From contig OX235277.1 in NCBI GenBank assembly GCA_944472155.2, positions 9,124,804 through 9,188,803 of the forward strand: a stretch of DNA of 64,000 bases, given 5' to 3'. The position numbers and the translations under genes were made by a program. Positions 20,620-32,890 of the stretch are shown in pieces. The DNA comes from Trichobilharzia szidati. Lineage: Eukaryota > Platyhelminthes > Trematoda > Strigeidida > Schistosomatidae. Positions within the stretch are counted from its first letter, which is position 1. Each line of letters begins with the position of its first letter. Below the pieces are notes generated by a model. The model was not told the origin of the DNA, did not search any database, and saw nothing but the letters and a program-made list of their open reading frames with translations.

Positions 20620-21240
20620 TTATTATTACATTATTATTTCTTGGGTTCCGAGTGGAACATAGGGCTTCAGCAACACATCTCCACTTCGTTCTGTTTGGTT
20701 CTGTTCTCCGCGATTGCCCATAATCCATCATTTCCTCTCCATTGAACGATCTCCTCCATGTCACCCTCGCACCGACGACCCACTCGTCGCTTCCTATTTG
20801 GATTCCACTGGAACGATGACCTGCATTGCATGTGATGTCATTTGACGGTCTCCTCAGTTGCGTGTATGCCCGATACATCTCCATTTTCTCCAACAACATA
20901 TTTGTTGAGCGATCGGCTCTTCCTCGGTTGGTTTGTTCCCAGCCAGAGTTTATTGTTTCTAATTCTTTCTGTCCAGCAATTTGGTCCTCATTTTGGAGCC
21001 AACCAGTGAAGTGTGCAGTTGTTGATGAAAGTCCTGCAGTTGCCTGTTGGAAATGCTTTTCGTGATGGACGCGCAGTGCAAGTTTCAAAACCGTATAGAA
21101 TGACCGGCTGAATTGGGATTGGTGTTTGAAAATGCGAATCGTGTTGTGTATACTGGCTAAGTGGGTGCGGAAGATTTCCATACAGGTTTCATGTTGATGA
21201 AGACGTATCTTGTCCTTCCAATGGTGGCTGAATTATGTAT
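20620..21240 (-). mobile_element. RTE (SR2-like) 3' fragment
   Basis: Frame 21181-20588 is the RTE C-terminal domain: IRIFKHQSQFSRSFYTVLK, STNMLLEKMEMYRAYTQLRR (a WIGHTLRK equivalent), SNDITCNAGHRSS, WVVGARVTWRRS, WRCVAEALCSTRN. The end TGAAGCCCTATGTTCCACTC and an (AAT)n-like tail lie at 20625-20675. RT palm absent; severe 5' truncation. Confidence 0.8.
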
Positions 21241-21244
21241 TTAA

Positions 21245-23200
21245 GTGAAAATAATGATGACCAATCATGGGAGCAGTAATACAGTCACGTTTTGATGTAA
21301 ACTTTTGTATGAGAAGTATGCGAAAACGCATGATGAGTTCAAGGCACATAGGAGTATTGGCCAGAAGACACTGATGGCACTTATGAGTATACAGTAACGC
21401 CATGTAAATGAATCGATGTGATTGAGAAGAAAATAGTTAGTGTGCGCAGGAATTTTATGAATTGTCTTCAACATTTCCTTGATATGTGTAACAGTAATTT
21501 AAGTGATATTTTCCATCTACTCAAAAGCAATAGTCAGTAGTATAATAACACTTTTTTGAAAATTTACCGATGCACAGATTTCATGGCTAATAAATATTTC
21601 ATCGGATTCATCTTCCTTGATTTAATTAGCTTGTTATCTTCAGTGTGTAGCTGACAACTTGATTTCACAGCAGTATTTTGTAAATGACAAGTTAAGGCAT
21701 TTAATAAATTAAGTTATTTACCGCACTGCTGTTTAGAATGATGCTTTTATTATTGTACTATATCTCGTTTGATTTCTAAAACCCTTAAACAGAGTAGCCG
21801 AGTAACATTCATGCAACTAACGGCGTTTTTAAGGAGTAGGTAAGAGTGGAGTGATTACTTGAATAGTCTCGTGTTGCAAACATGCAATGGTTATTGAGAC
21901 GTCGACGTTGAAAATTCAACGCGTGAATACTGTTTAAATCTCATAATGTGTAGTGTACATTGAACCTTTGAACTTTTGTTTCAACGCATTCACCCACTTT
22001 TGGCACTACTTCCTCTTTTGACTTGTGACTCGCCTGTACATACTTGGTTCGCTCTCTCGTTGTGCTTTCATTCAGCGCACTCTTCGAGCCTACCATCAGT
22101 CAGGGCAGCAGATAAGTTGTATAACACCTTTATTTATTAAATTTGATATTTAATTTGTGTAAAAATACAACTCCATCCCAGACACACTTCCCACGTCTCA
22201 AGTCTTTTCACTTTGATTCCATTCGTCAGTACTTACACATCAGGTAGAGTACTGCTAAGGTTATAAAGTGATGTAGTGTGGTTAGTTTGCAGTCTACCTT
22301 AAGTCTAGTCTAACACTTACAAATGCAAAAGTAACAGAAGTTTGTCAGATTTCTGGTTCTGCGGTTTTACTCCTCTGGAGTGTTTGAATGTTTGGAATTC
22401 CATGCTGTCCTGGGAATGTAAGTAACGAATAGTACACCAATAAGTGAACGCCGTTTGAGAGAAGTTTTCGCAAACCAACCAGCGTATTCACAGATGTGGT
22501 TCGACAGATTAAATGGTTTCACAAATTAATCTTCAGTTGGATTGTGGTGATCTGATTGTCAACAGATGTGATTAGCGACCAACTTCAATTTAGGGATTTT
22601 CGCGAAATCAGGGAATACTGGACGGCTTTCGTCACTAAAAGTTTAAACCAAAAAACTCTAGTAACCTCTGTTTGCTGAGAGGCTGTAAGTGACCTATCTT
22701 TTGCTGAGCAATTCATACGCAAGATGATGAGTGAACATGGAGTTGTACGTATTCACTTTAAGTGTGTGGAGTACTCAACAATATGATTGTACACTTTTTG
22801 TTAGTTGTTGAAATTAAAGACATTGTACATGATTTTTGTTTAAAACGACTCATGTTTAAATATATGTAATTTCCGGACACAATTCGAAATACAAGATATA
22901 CTGTTGGTGGTTTCGCCTTCTCACTGGCCGTTCCTGTCTACTTGCTCAACTCATACCGTGTTGTATACCTTGGATTTATTGCAGGAATCTATTATCCTTA
23001 TCCGAAGACAACTCTACAACCGGCGCACAGCTCCTACCAGTAGACACAATTCCAACAGTGAACACTTCTGTGGATTATATTAATAATTTTTAGCAGTGGA
23101 CTTTAACAAGATATCCAAGTAACCTTTTTATTAACATAACTTATGACTGCGTTTTTGATAATATATATTGTTACACTATCATCTCATTGACTTGCATTTT
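21245..23200. other. Unassigned non-coding stretch
   Basis: About 2 kb without a recognisable gene, transposon protein motif or tandem repeat. Frames are short and full of stops on both strands. Confidence 0.5.
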
Positions 23201-23204
23201 TATT

Positions 23205-23330
23205 TGCATATTTATCATGTTACTAAGTTCTGTAGACAGTCCTGTACAAGTGTACCTGGATAACCTGAAAATATATCTTAGGCTGTCAGCCTTGTGTGCT
23301 TCTGACAGTGATCTGAACACATCCGGTCTA
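23205..23330 (+). mobile_element. Possible CR1-type RT remnant
   Basis: The plus-strand frame reads SSVDSPVQVYLDNLKIYLRL, which resembles the CR1 catalytic block (compare LLTDSPVVLYADDLKVWREL at 14210-14270), with the YADD core changed to YLDN. Only about 40 codons are recognisable. Confidence 0.35.
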
Positions 23331-23879
23331 TCCTCCATGGTTTCCTATGACATTTGTATTATCAAACTTCCTCTCAGATATCCAGAACGATGTTTGGAAG
23401 GGTAACTTTCAGCACTTTCGGCTAAATCAAAAAGGTAGGGTTTGTCAAAGTTGAGACAATAAGATAACAATTATACTACAAACCTCTAATCGGGGGATGT
23501 TTAGACTCATTACCGTTGTAACTAGTGTCACAATACGTCAGAGAAACAAACTTCGGAGCTATGCGTAACGATCTTCAGTCCAAAAACAGAATCGGGAGAA
23601 CACACTGCGCAAGAGAAAGTCAACGGTGACAAGTAAGTTTGACAAGATACTAGAGCACAGATTAGACATGTGTTGCCATAGAAGTTTACCCGTGGGATAA
23701 GGATTCTTAAAGAATGTTGACATAGTAGACTGGATAAAGGCCTATGGAGATGAGCTACTGTGACAACGTCAAAACGGAGGGAAGGATGTAAATTTGTGCT
23801 ACTTGTCAATAACTAGTGGCATAACATTGGGCGGAAAATGAAGGCACTCAAGGAGGACAGTGATCACAGGAAATGAGAG

Positions 23880-25885
23880 TAAGTTTATCTGTTAATGTAA
23901 CAGCAAAGATTCGAATGAAGCAACAGAACGCCAGTTCGTTAAAACTTTGAAGTCTTTAAAAAATGAAAATCTAATTGATAGTTCCATATTCGACGCTATT
24001 AAACCCACTGGAACTCATACGCCTAGACTTTATGGCTTACTCAAGATACATAAGCAGGGAATTCCCCTACGACTAATCCTGGACATGTCGAACTCGCCCT
24101 TCCATTTAACTGCCAAATGGTTAGCAAATCTGTTAGAACCCCATACATCACCAGTTGGTAAAATATAGTGTAAAAATGTCTTTGGCTTTGTTGAAAACAT
24201 TAAAGATATGAACCTAGCAGACAAAACCATGTTATCGTTAGACGTAACATCACTATTTACCAACGTCTCCCTTGTAGAAACTGTCGACTACATATTCTAG
24301 CAACTCGTAGAAAAGAAAATAGAAATTGGGATCACACCAAGAAAATTGAAAGAATTACTACTAAAATGCACTATGAATGTTCAATTTGTATTTAATAAGG
24401 AGTACTACCGCCAAATAAATGAGGTTGCTATGGGTTCTCCCCTTGGTTCCTTACTAGCTGACATATTTCTATCTAAATTGGGAAATGGTCCCTTGAAAGA
24501 GATACTAAACAAACTCGATTATTATTGTCGATATGTTGACGATACCTTTATCATTTGCAACAATAATCTGGATAGACAACACCTGCTCCAAGTCTTCAAC
24601 AAGGTACACCCAGTTATTAAATTCACTTGTGAAGAGCAACTCCAAGGTAGCATTCCATTTCTAGATGTTCTACTTACAAAAAGAACAGACGACACCTTAA
24701 AGAGAAACATCTATAGGAAAGCGACATGGAATGGACACTTCCACAGCTTCGTACCTATACAATATAAGCGCAACCTGATTCGTTGTCTGAGCCATAGAAT
24801 TAGACGCATATGCACCGACGACTGCATTGAAGGTGAAATAAGAAATCTTACAAACGCCTTGCTACAAAACGACTATCCTACCAACTTTGTAAAGAAGTAT
24901 ATCTATGAAACTACACATAAAATGAAGCGAGACACAGTAAGTAAGAAAAAGCTCTATTTAAATTTACAGTTCAAAGGCGATATATCCAGAGATATTTAAA
25001 CCGTAGATTAACGAGAGCAGTTGAAAGAACTTTCAATGCCGCAAAACTGCATGTCACTTTCTCAGCCAAACCGATATTGACACTGTGCATTAAAGATAGA
25101 TTACCCAAAATGACGACATCAATGTGTGTATATAAATTGCACTGCTACTGTGGAGCTAGTTATATAGGTCCTACCCAACGGAATTTATCTTTACGCATTC
25201 GTGAACATATCCCTGTTTAGCTTGGGAAAAGAGCAACCAAACCATTAAATAGTGCGATTCTGTCGCATCTAGTGGATAGCGAACACAACATCAAAGTAGA
25301 TGAGTCATTTACAGTTGTGTATCGAGTACCGAATAATCTCCCCAAAGGTACACGATTGCGCCTCCTAGCCATAGCTGAGGCATTAGAGATTAATAGAGAA
25401 AGAACAGACTTACGTGTACAGAAAAAACTCATTCACTCTCTCTGTCTACCCTGGCCCACTACAAGGTCACCAGGATCATAATTTTCCGTATTATTATTAC
25501 GATTATTATCATTTTGTGATATCATGTCTTTATTATCCATTTCTCCACCCAGTTTATTTCACTCATTGTTACCCTTAGTTTTTTGTCAACCTTTGTGATT
25601 TTATATTAAGCCTACCTATTCTGTAACATCTTATTACAATTTACAATTTAGCCTCTTTATTTTATCATTAGACATTATCGGTCAGCCCTCACATTCAGTG
25701 TCCCCTTTGTTAACGTGTGTTTGTATGTATTTTGTGGCTAGCGCATTTCTCTCACCCCAATGACACTTGTATTCTGTTGACTATAAAACAGCACTATATC
25801 ACCCAACTGTTCATTCACACTTCATCACATTTTCTGACTATACACCCTATACACATTTGATTGATTATGTTAACTAATGGACTAT
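23880..25885 (+). mobile_element. PLE-A copy, most complete in the window
   Basis: Plus strand. N-terminal linker and fingers at 23947-24168 (LYGLLKIHKQGIPLRLILDM), a stop at 24166, palm start (SLDVTSLFTNVSLVETVDYI, stop at about 24298), then frame 24346-24999: KELLLKCTMNVQFVFNKEYY, VAMGSPLGSLLADIFLSKLG, catalytic CRYVDDTF, IPFLDVLLTKR, thumb and linker. A stop near 24999 and a frameshift precede the GIY-YIG domain at 25120-25470 (VYKLHCYCGASYIGPTQRN, HLVDSEHNIKVDESFTVVYR, TDLRVQKKLIHSL). It has few lesions compared with other copies. The 3' untranslated part continues to 25885, where the gypsy element is inserted, and resumes at 32709. Confidence 0.85.
25882..25885. repeat. Target site duplication CTAT (left)
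   Basis: CTAT immediately left of the LTR at 25886 is repeated immediately right of the other LTR at 32705-32708, as expected for a Ty3/gypsy integration. Confidence 0.8.
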
Positions 25886-26188
25886 TGTTGCGTGTTCTAT
25901 TTGACTAAATTAGCGTACACGTATTTCCTAGTACTTCTTCACGTTTATCAATGTGCATACACATTGTGGCTACTCGACGCCCACAACGTAAAATCAGAAG
26001 GCACTTGTGAAGAGTGTAATCGTGTATTCTATCAGTAGTCAAATTTCAAAATTGTATCAAGGTAACGTTCAACAGTAAATTGACAAATGTTTACGAAGTA
26101 CATATAAAATCGGTATGTGTAAACATATAATATGAGTATGCAAACTAGATTAAAAACGTATGTTTATAGTTGGTATAGGGGTACTACA
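25886..26188 (-). repeat. 3' LTR of the gypsy element
   Basis: 303 bp, TG...CA termini (TGTTGCG...GTACTACA on the plus strand), identical in length to the LTR at 32402-32704 and different at two positions near 25957 and 25972. Because the element is on the minus strand this is its 3' LTR. Confidence 0.9.
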
Positions 26189-26203
26189 TAATTCCCCCAC
26201 CAG
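26189..26203 (-). promoter_or_regulatory. Polypurine tract of the gypsy element
   Basis: Directly inside the 3' LTR the minus strand reads TGGTGGGGGAATTA, a typical plus-strand primer for LTR retrotransposon replication. Confidence 0.65.
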
Positions 26204-26603
26204 AACACTGAAATATAAAAAAGTGCATTTAAGTGTTCAACAAAAACATGCATCAGCGTAATATGCAGCAGAGATAGTACATAGAAAGCGATTTATTAAG
26301 CTGAAAAATGAGCAGTTTAATGCGGTCAATAAGGCCGATAATAAATGCGATAATAAAAGAAAAAATAGGATTGATGATCGTGGTAGAATATATAAGGAAT
26401 GATACAATCGGCCGGGGATCTGTAGTCTGTATACGGAAACGATACGTGAATATTAAGCGCTATATGATTAGATGTAATAATACAGGGAATATCGATGTTA
26501 AAATAGTAGTGACGTGATTTACGTATGAAAATATCAATCAGTTAAATGAGTAGTCAAATGACAATTACGAATAAAGATAATAAAAATGAAAATTCGTAGT
26601 AAG

Positions 26604-28289
26604 TTATATTTTGATGATTTGCACATAACGTTTAGGCCAATGAACTCTCCTACCAGAGCGTGTAGTTTTCATAGGTTTCTCTGGCGACGTTGAAGCTTGC
26701 GTGGATGTAGCTGTTGGCACGTCGTTCAGCTGGTCTTTATCGTTGGCTTCGAAATCATCGATGAACGCTGGTTTGACTCTGTCGACACTGATGGCTTCTG
26801 CTTTATTCAGTCGTTCTATCGTGATAATTTTATCGTTTCTATTTAGAACTTTGAATGGGCCATCATAAGCGGGTTGAAGTGGTCGTTGTACACCCTCTCT
26901 CCTGACGAAGACGTGGGTGCAATCTGTCAGTTGTGGCGGGATGTATGACGCTCGTTCCTGCTGGCGTGGAAGTGATATCTTAAGTTCGTTCATGTGTTGT
27001 TTTAGCTGGTGCACATAACCAGTCATATCTTGTGGAACTTGGTTACCCGGGGTGAAAAATTCTCCTGGTAATCGTAATGTTGTTCCATAGACTAGTTCGG
27101 AAACACAGCAGCCAATATCTTTCTTTAGAGCAGCTCGTATACCAAGTAGTACCAGTGGGAGTTTGGTTGACCAGTCGTTTTGAGTCAAAGGAGCAGCGAG
27201 CGCAGCTTTGAGTTGTCGATGAAGTCGTTCAACCATACCGTTGCAACTAGGATGGTAGGCGGTTGTTCGTATTCGTTTAATGCCCAGTAATTCAGTTAGC
27301 TGGTTAAAAAGTCGGCTTTCAAACTGAGCACCTCCGTCTGTAGTGATGATGGATGGGACACCAAAGTTAGCTATCCAGTTTTCGACCAAAGCTTCAGCTA
27401 CCGTTTCAGCGGAGACGTCGGCTATTGGAACTGCTACAAGCCAACGAGTGAATCTATCGATGCAAGTTAGAATGTAGTTGAAACCTTTGGAAGGAGGCAG
27501 TGAACCAACTATGTCTACATGTATATGTTCAAATCTACAGTCGGGGTTAGGAAAGCGACCAAGTGGTGCATTGGTGTGACGGTTGATTTTGACTCTTTGA
27601 CAGGACAAGCAATTTCGTGTCCACTTCTTAACATTGCTGTTAATGTTCGGCCATATAAATCTTTCTTTTAGTAGTTTGATAGTAGCGCTGACACCGGGAT
27701 GAGACAAGTTATGTAACTTCTCGAATACTGTATGTCTCATAGCTGCCGGAACGAAAGGTCGATATTTACCCGTAGAGGTATCGCAGATTATTTTTGTCGG
27801 GCCAAAAGGTATTGCGTCGAGTTTTAAAGATGTTGTTTTAGAAGACATGATCTTCTTTAGTTCAAGATCATTTCGTTGTAAGTTTGAGAGACGTTCGTAG
27901 TCGATGTCTGGGCATGCAATGTTGTCAATATGCACACGTGATAAAGCGTCTGCCACTTCATTGTTTTTACCCTTTACGTGTCGCAGATCGGAGGTGAACT
28001 GAGATATAAACTCGAGATGTCGTAGTTCACGCGGAGAGTAGTTATCCTGTTTTGCTGATAAGGCTTTCGTTAGACCTTTATGGTCTGTAAAGACAGTAAA
28101 AGCTGTACTTTCCAGCATATGTCGAAAGTGCTTGATTGCTAAATAAACAGCCAATAACTCTCTACCAAAGGTGCTATAGCGACATTGAGTAGGATTCAGT
28201 CGTTTCGAAAAGAATGCTAGGGGTTGCCAGTCGCCGTGTACTTGCTGTTGTAAAACTGCCCCAATGGCAACGTCTGAAGCGTCTGTCAT
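26604..28289 (-). CDS. Gypsy pol: RNase H and integrase
   Basis: A continuous 561-codon frame. RNase H starts with [19 protein letters not shown] and includes [11 protein letters not shown]. Integrase follows: an HHCC zinc-binding domain (HNLSHPGV...CLSCQRVK), a DDE core ([40 protein letters not shown]) and a C-terminal domain ending in a basic [13 protein letters not shown] stretch. All catalytic residues D, D, E appear present. It is separated from RT by a frameshift near 28300, so it would not be made as part of an intact polyprotein. This is the best preserved transposon frame in the window. Confidence 0.9.
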   Translation of the reverse strand: MTDASDVAIGAVLQQQVHGDWQPLAFFSKRLNPTQCRYSTFGRELLAVYLAIKHFRHMLESTAFTVFTDHKGLTKALSAKQDNYSPRELRHLEFISQFTSDLRHVKGKNNEVADALSRVHIDNIACPDIDYERLSNLQRNDLELKKIMSSKTTSLKLDAIPFGPTKIICDTSTGKYRPFVPAAMRHTVFEKLHNLSHPGVSATIKLLKERFIWPNINSNVKKWTRNCLSCQRVKINRHTNAPLGRFPNPDCRFEHIHVDIVGSLPPSKGFNYILTCIDRFTRWLVAVPIADVSAETVAEALVENWIANFGVPSIITTDGGAQFESRLFNQLTELLGIKRIRTTAYHPSCNGMVERLHRQLKAALAAPLTQNDWSTKLPLVLLGIRAALKKDIGCCVSELVYGTTLRLPGEFFTPGNQVPQDMTGYVHQLKQHMNELKISLPRQQERASYIPPQLTDCTHVFVRREGVQRPLQPAYDGPFKVLNRNDKIITIERLNKAEAISVDRVKPAFIDDFEANDKDQLNDVPTATSTQASTSPEKPMKTTRSGRRVHWPKRYVQIIKI

Positions 28290-28711
28290 GAGAGACAGGG
28301 GGCGTCAATTTGGCGTCTGACTAAGAGTGTCTTGTCATTTGACAATTGTTTAACAGTTTCGAATGCTTTAACAGCTTCTGTGGGCAAATGCAATGAACGA
28401 CTATGTCCACGTAAGCAGCCGGTTAATGGTTGTAAAGCTTTAGCGCAGTTCGGGATAAAACGCCGGTAAAAATTAACGCGACCCAAAAATCGCCGTAATT
28501 TCTTAAAAGAATCTGGAAACGGATAATCTTTGATAGCTTGTACGTCATCAGGGACTGGTCTGATTCCTTGGCTGCCGATTAAATGACCGAGGAATTTCAG
28601 TCAGGTCTTACCAAATTCGCATTTGTCTAAGTTGATAGTCATGCCGTATTGGTTAAGTCTTTCAAACACAGTCTTCATATGTTTCAAATGCTCGGCTTCG
28701 TCTGCACTTGC
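28286..28711 (-). pseudogene. Gypsy pol: RT thumb/connection, interrupted
   Basis: The minus-strand frame continues RT after the nested insertion: ASADEAEHLKHMKTVFERLN, INLDKCEFGKT, an in-frame stop near 28597, then LKFLGHLIGSQG and FLGRVNFYRRFIPN (28486-28440). A frameshift near 28300 separates it from RNase H. Its 5' neighbour, the YIDDLLI motif, lies 1.6 kb away at about 30335. Confidence 0.8.
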
Positions 28712-30323
28712 ATAGGTTGCAACAATTTAGAACTTGACCTGACAATTCAAGGCCATGCACTTCAACGACTGGAATCTGTACTGGACCTAGGGCTGAAATA
28801 TTCACATAACTTATCATTTTCTGAACACATCTCCAAACAAGTGTCAAAGTCACGCAGACTTATCGGCTTTCTACTCAGGAACTTCTACAGAAATGAGTCT
28901 AGAATTCTGTTGTACAAGGTTTGTGTGCGTCCTTTATTTGATTACTGTTCATTCATGTATAGTAGCATACGCATAGAGGACAAATTGAAAGTCGAGGGAG
29001 TGCAGAGGTACTTCACGTTAAAATTACTCGGAACCGGAAATGGTACGAACTACTCCACTAGATGTGATACCCTAGGACTAGAAACACTATGGCTAAGACG
29101 CCTGAGACTAAACTTGACACTTTACTATAAGCTTCTAAACCACTTAGTTTTTACCTCTACTAATGGCACTCGACTTTCAGATGACAATGGCTACAAACTA
29201 AGACACACTAAGGGTACAGTAGCTATCGAACAATGTAAAACAGCCACCAGGCAAAAGTTTTACTTGATTAGGTATGCACAGATATGGAATAAACTGCCAA
29301 TGGAAATGCGTCAAGCAAGTACATTGGCCTCCTTCAAAAAGGTGCTTAATGACAAACTACAAGAGTTTGCAAACGATACTAGTTCTAGTTCCTATCTGAG
29401 AGCCTCCGCAATTATAGGTCCATTTAATGTATAAGCTTAAATACTACACCTGTTGTTTTTTGCCTATATTTATAATTCTAGATAAAACATTAACGGTTAA
29501 CATACGTATCCTCAAACAGACAACAAATCTCGTTTGTAAAACTACTACCCAACACAATAAGTGGAATAAAATGGACATAAACCGACAACATGAAAAAGGT
29601 ATAACTCACCACAACATCACAAGGACAGATGAACGCTCGTTGGGTACCATATATCCCTCACCAACTGCAACCCACCTTTCCTTAGATAATGTGATGAACT
29701 TATACCCATAATGTTGCTGAGCAGTTAATATTCTCAACTCCTGTCGGAACAGCTGAAACTCATAAACCTTCCTAACGCTAAGAAAATACCCGTAATCAGT
29801 AGAAATCCATTAATTAATGCGTCCGAAGCTTATGTACTTACTCCCAACAATGACATTGCAGATCAAATGAGATAAACACATCACTGATTTCAAAATAACA
29901 CATCAATGAACTATAATTCGAGGACTCTGCACACAACAAAGTTATGTATGAATATTTACTTCAAGCTTTATTTTTTTCCCAGGCACTTATAATCCATCCA
30001 CCAAAGACCTGGTTTTTTTGTTAATGCGAAGACAATACTCCTGTATTTCCTGTTGTGTTGCACTCACTGACAATCTAGCAGATTTTTCCAACTTTGCACA
30101 GAAATGATTGTATATAAGTGAAAAGGCTGTTTTATACTACTGGAATTAACATTTATCAAGTGTATGTATAATCTCTATCGAACATGTAAAGCATATCTTG
30201 CTACTGGCTGTAAATTGTGATTAAATTATATGGTTCTATTTCTGTAACAATTTGATGATGCCTGTAAACTGGCGTCCCTCATGTACTGTACTATGAGAAT
30301 AAATTTATTTATTTATTTATTTA
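28712..30323 (+). mobile_element. Non-LTR element nested in the gypsy RT gene
   Basis: The insertion splits gypsy RT directly after YIDDLLI. Frame 28649-29434 gives the C-terminal part of a non-LTR RT (LDLGLKYSHNLSFSEHISKQ, RILLYKVCVRPLFDYCSFMY, VQRYFTLKLLG, LGLETLWLRRLRLNLTLYYK, WNKLPMEMRQASTLASFKKV) that is open to its natural end. About 890 bp of 3' untranslated sequence and an (ATTT)n tail at 30303-30322 follow. Strongly 5'-truncated, inserted opposite to the host element. I see no clear target duplication. The broad group is CR1/jockey-like. Confidence 0.8.
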
Positions 30324-31333
30324 ATTAGTAAGTCGTCGATGTATGCGTAGACGAAAGGGAGACCACGGAGTATTTGGTCTATTAGGCGTTGAAATGTCTG
30401 AGCGGCGTTCATTAGTCCGAAGGGAATGCGTACGAATTCGTATAAGCCAAATGGTGTGGTAATGGCGGTTTTCGGAACGTCATCCGGGTGGATGGGGATA
30501 TGATGATACGCTCTGACAAGATCGATTTTAGAGAAAACTTTAACATCTGGTAAGTTGCTAGCGAAATCGTGGATATGTGGTATTGGGTATCGATCAGGTA
30601 CCGTTTGCTTGTTTAAAGCTCGATAATCACCACACGGCCGTATCTCACCATAAGACTTTTTGGGTACCATGTGAAGCGGTGAAGACCAAGAGCTATTGGA
30701 TGGTCGAATAATACCAAGCTCTAGCATTTTATCGAACTCTGTTTTTGCAATTTTAAGTCTATATTGGTCAAGGCGTCGGGGACGTGCAAAAACTGGTGGT
30801 CCAGTGGTTTTAATGTGATGAACCACGTGATGCTTCGGTTCTGTTACTCGAAAAGAAGGTTGTAGAAGGTCAGGAAACTGATTTACCAAATTGGTATATG
30901 GAGATGCTGGTGTGCGCGTGACCATCAAGTTCAGTGATGATGCACGGCTAATTGTACCAGCGATGTACGTTTTATTGAGCGAGTCTATTAGCTTAGGGCT
31001 TATCTGATCGACTAACAGTTTGTGTTGCTGTAGAAAATCGATACCGAGGATTGGGGATGGAACATCTGCAATGATGAACGACCAAGTGTAAGTATTCTGC
31101 AGACCGAAATCCAAAGTCATTCGTTTACTTCCATGTGTAACAATACTGGACTTATTAACAGCTTGGAGCGTGACTGCTGGGTCAGGATGCTGACGTTCCT
31201 GTGTAGACGGAGGGAGAACACTCACCTCTGCTCCTGTGTCGACTAAGAATGTAGTACTGGTTTTTTTATCTGTTACATAAAACAAACGACTGTTAGATCG
31301 TAGGTTGCCAACAGTAGTTTTCACACATGACAA
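30324..31333 (-). pseudogene. Gypsy protease and RT N-terminal half
   Basis: An open frame of over 330 codons. Retroviral-type aspartic protease with [15 protein letters not shown] (about 31250) and [10 protein letters not shown], then [80 protein letters not shown] and the catalytic YAYIDDLLI, where the nested element cuts in. It is in the same frame as the Gag C-terminus, separated only by a stop near 31437. Confidence 0.85.
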
Positions 31334-32127
31334 TATATCTTTTGGTTTAGTCTGAAAGTTGCAAGGTGAACGGCACCGTCGTGCATTGCTTCCATAACTA
31401 CGGTGATACCAGCAAATATTACGCGATGTCGTGACGTGCTAGGGGATCGAAAAAAGACGTCGGCGAGACGAGCTTCTAGAACGGCTTGATTGTGTGCGTG
31501 TGGTCAGTTTTGCTAACTTACTCAATAAGGTGTCGACTTTGTGTTCTAGAGTCTGTATTCTATCATGAGTGTCTGGTATTCTGCTAGTGGAAGCGACAGA
31601 TTGAGGTGCTGACCTCTCGTACATGCGATCCGCGATTTCGGTGAGCCTTTCTATGTCAATGTCGTCGTCTCCGAAAGCAAGCACCTGCTGGATGTTTGCA
31701 GGAAGTTGTCACAGCCATATTTGGTAAAATAGACGTTTATCGATTTCTTTTCCTGCAACTAGACTTTGCATATGCCTCATGAGTTGAGAGGGGTTTTATC
31801 ACCTAACTCAACATTGCTTAACAGGCGATCGAGTGCTTGCCTATCTGAAGGCGAAGTGCATCGCAGTACCTCTTCCTTCAACTTGTCGTAAGGCGCTTCT
31901 GTGCTGGGATGAACGATGTATTGCCGTACCTGCTCGGCGACTTCGTCTGGTAGCACTGTACTCAAAATGCCAAATTTAGCTGTCTGTGACGTGAGCTTAT
32001 TGCTAGTCAAATAATGCTCCAGTCGTGCAAACCAAAGATGAGGGTCTCTGGGCTTAAAAACTGGTACAGTAAGAGAAATAGTACTAACAGATCCCAGCTC
32101 TAAGTTATCAGAGGTATTGGGAGACAT
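31334..32127 (-). pseudogene. Gypsy gag, frameshifted
   Basis: ATG at 32127 starts MSPNTSDNLELGSVSTISL. The capsid-like part (HLWFARLEHYLTSNKLTSQT, VLPDEVAEQVRQYI) runs to about 31800, where the frame shifts. The second part (QLMRHMQSLVAGKEIDKRLF, stop, LPANIQQVLAFGDDDIDIER, a coiled-coil-like and Ser/Arg-rich stretch) leads to the CHCC zinc knuckle at 31420-31350 after another stop near 31437. Confidence 0.75.
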
Positions 32128-32384
32128 GTTACAATTCGTAAAAAATGGTTTAAGAGTAGCAAAATGGCAAAATTTGTGCACAATAAGAATATGGCAAAAT
32201 CAAAAAGCATACAATGCAGGTGCTTACCACAAATTACTGCAGGTTGTGCTATGAGCAAACACAATAATGAGTTCGAATTGTTTAATAAATATATAGATCC
32301 GCGAAAGTTAGAGTTTTAATAATCCAGTAAGTGTAACGACACGTCGAGGTCAAAAAGTCGTTGTCGTCGGAGTCAGCAATTTGT

Positions 32385-32398
32385 CGTCGGGCTCACCA
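32385..32398 (-). promoter_or_regulatory. Primer binding site of the gypsy element
   Basis: Just inside the 5' LTR the minus strand reads TGGTGAGCCCGACG, close to the complement of a tRNA-Trp 3' end (expected TGGTGAACCCGACG). CsRn1-clade elements are known to use tRNA-Trp; the match here is from memory of that tRNA. Confidence 0.5.
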
Positions 32399-32401
32399 AT
32401 T

Positions 32402-32704
32402 TGTTGCGTGTTCTATTTGACTAAATTAGCGTACACGTATTTCCTAGTACTTCTTCACGTTTATCGATGTGCATACACGTTGTGGCTACTCGACGCCCAC
32501 AACGTAAAATCAGAAGGCACTTGTGAAGAGTGTAATCGTGTATTCTATCAGTAGTCAAATTTCAAAATTGTATCAAGGTAACGTTCAACAGTAAATTGAC
32601 AAATGTTTACGAAGTACATATAAAATCGGTATGTGTAAACATATAATATGAGTATGCAAACTAGATTAAAAACGTATGTTTATAGTTGGTATAGGGGTAC
32701 TACA
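32402..32704 (-). repeat. 5' LTR of the gypsy element
   Basis: 303 bp, partner of 25886-26188, followed by the CTAT target duplication at 32705-32708. Confidence 0.9.
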
Positions 32705-32890
32705 CTATCATATCAACTTACACACATGCACCCCAATACAGTTTCTGATATTATTTTCATTTGCCTTTATTGGCTATATGTACTTTATTATTCATGGATT
32801 TATAACTGTAGAGCCTGAAGAAGAAGAAGTTATCGAAAACAATTGTTCGCTCAGAATCTTGTTTTGATTTATCTGTTGAGTTAACCTCCT
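32705..32890 (+). mobile_element. PLE-A 3' end, right of the gypsy insertion
   Basis: Continues the PLE-A copy interrupted at 25885. It has no coding frame but contains GAGCCTGAAGAAGAAGAAG followed by ATCGAAAAC near 32811-32840, similar in form to PLE 3' ends. Confidence 0.5.

Larger units (their letters stand above)
25886..32704 (-). mobile_element. CsRn1/Boudicca-type Ty3/gypsy retrotransposon
   Basis: LTR-flanked element on the minus strand, about 6.8 kb including a 1.6-kb nested insertion (28712-30323), so about 5.2 kb by itself. Gag, protease, RT, RNase H and integrase are all present in the usual gypsy order. The Gag knuckle is of the CHCC type (CWYH...RRCRSPC near 31420-31350), which is diagnostic of the CsRn1/Kabuki clade. 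Two LTRs of 303 bp differ at only two positions. Lesions: a gag frameshift near 31795, stops near 31709, 31437 and 28597, a pol frameshift near 28300 and the nested insertion. It is inserted in the 3' untranslated part of a PLE-A copy. Confidence 0.9.

Noticed and set aside
20418..20723. 101-codon frame with hydrophobic stretches
   Set aside because: It runs into the antisense of an RTE 3' end and has no domain; composition matches AT-rich background.
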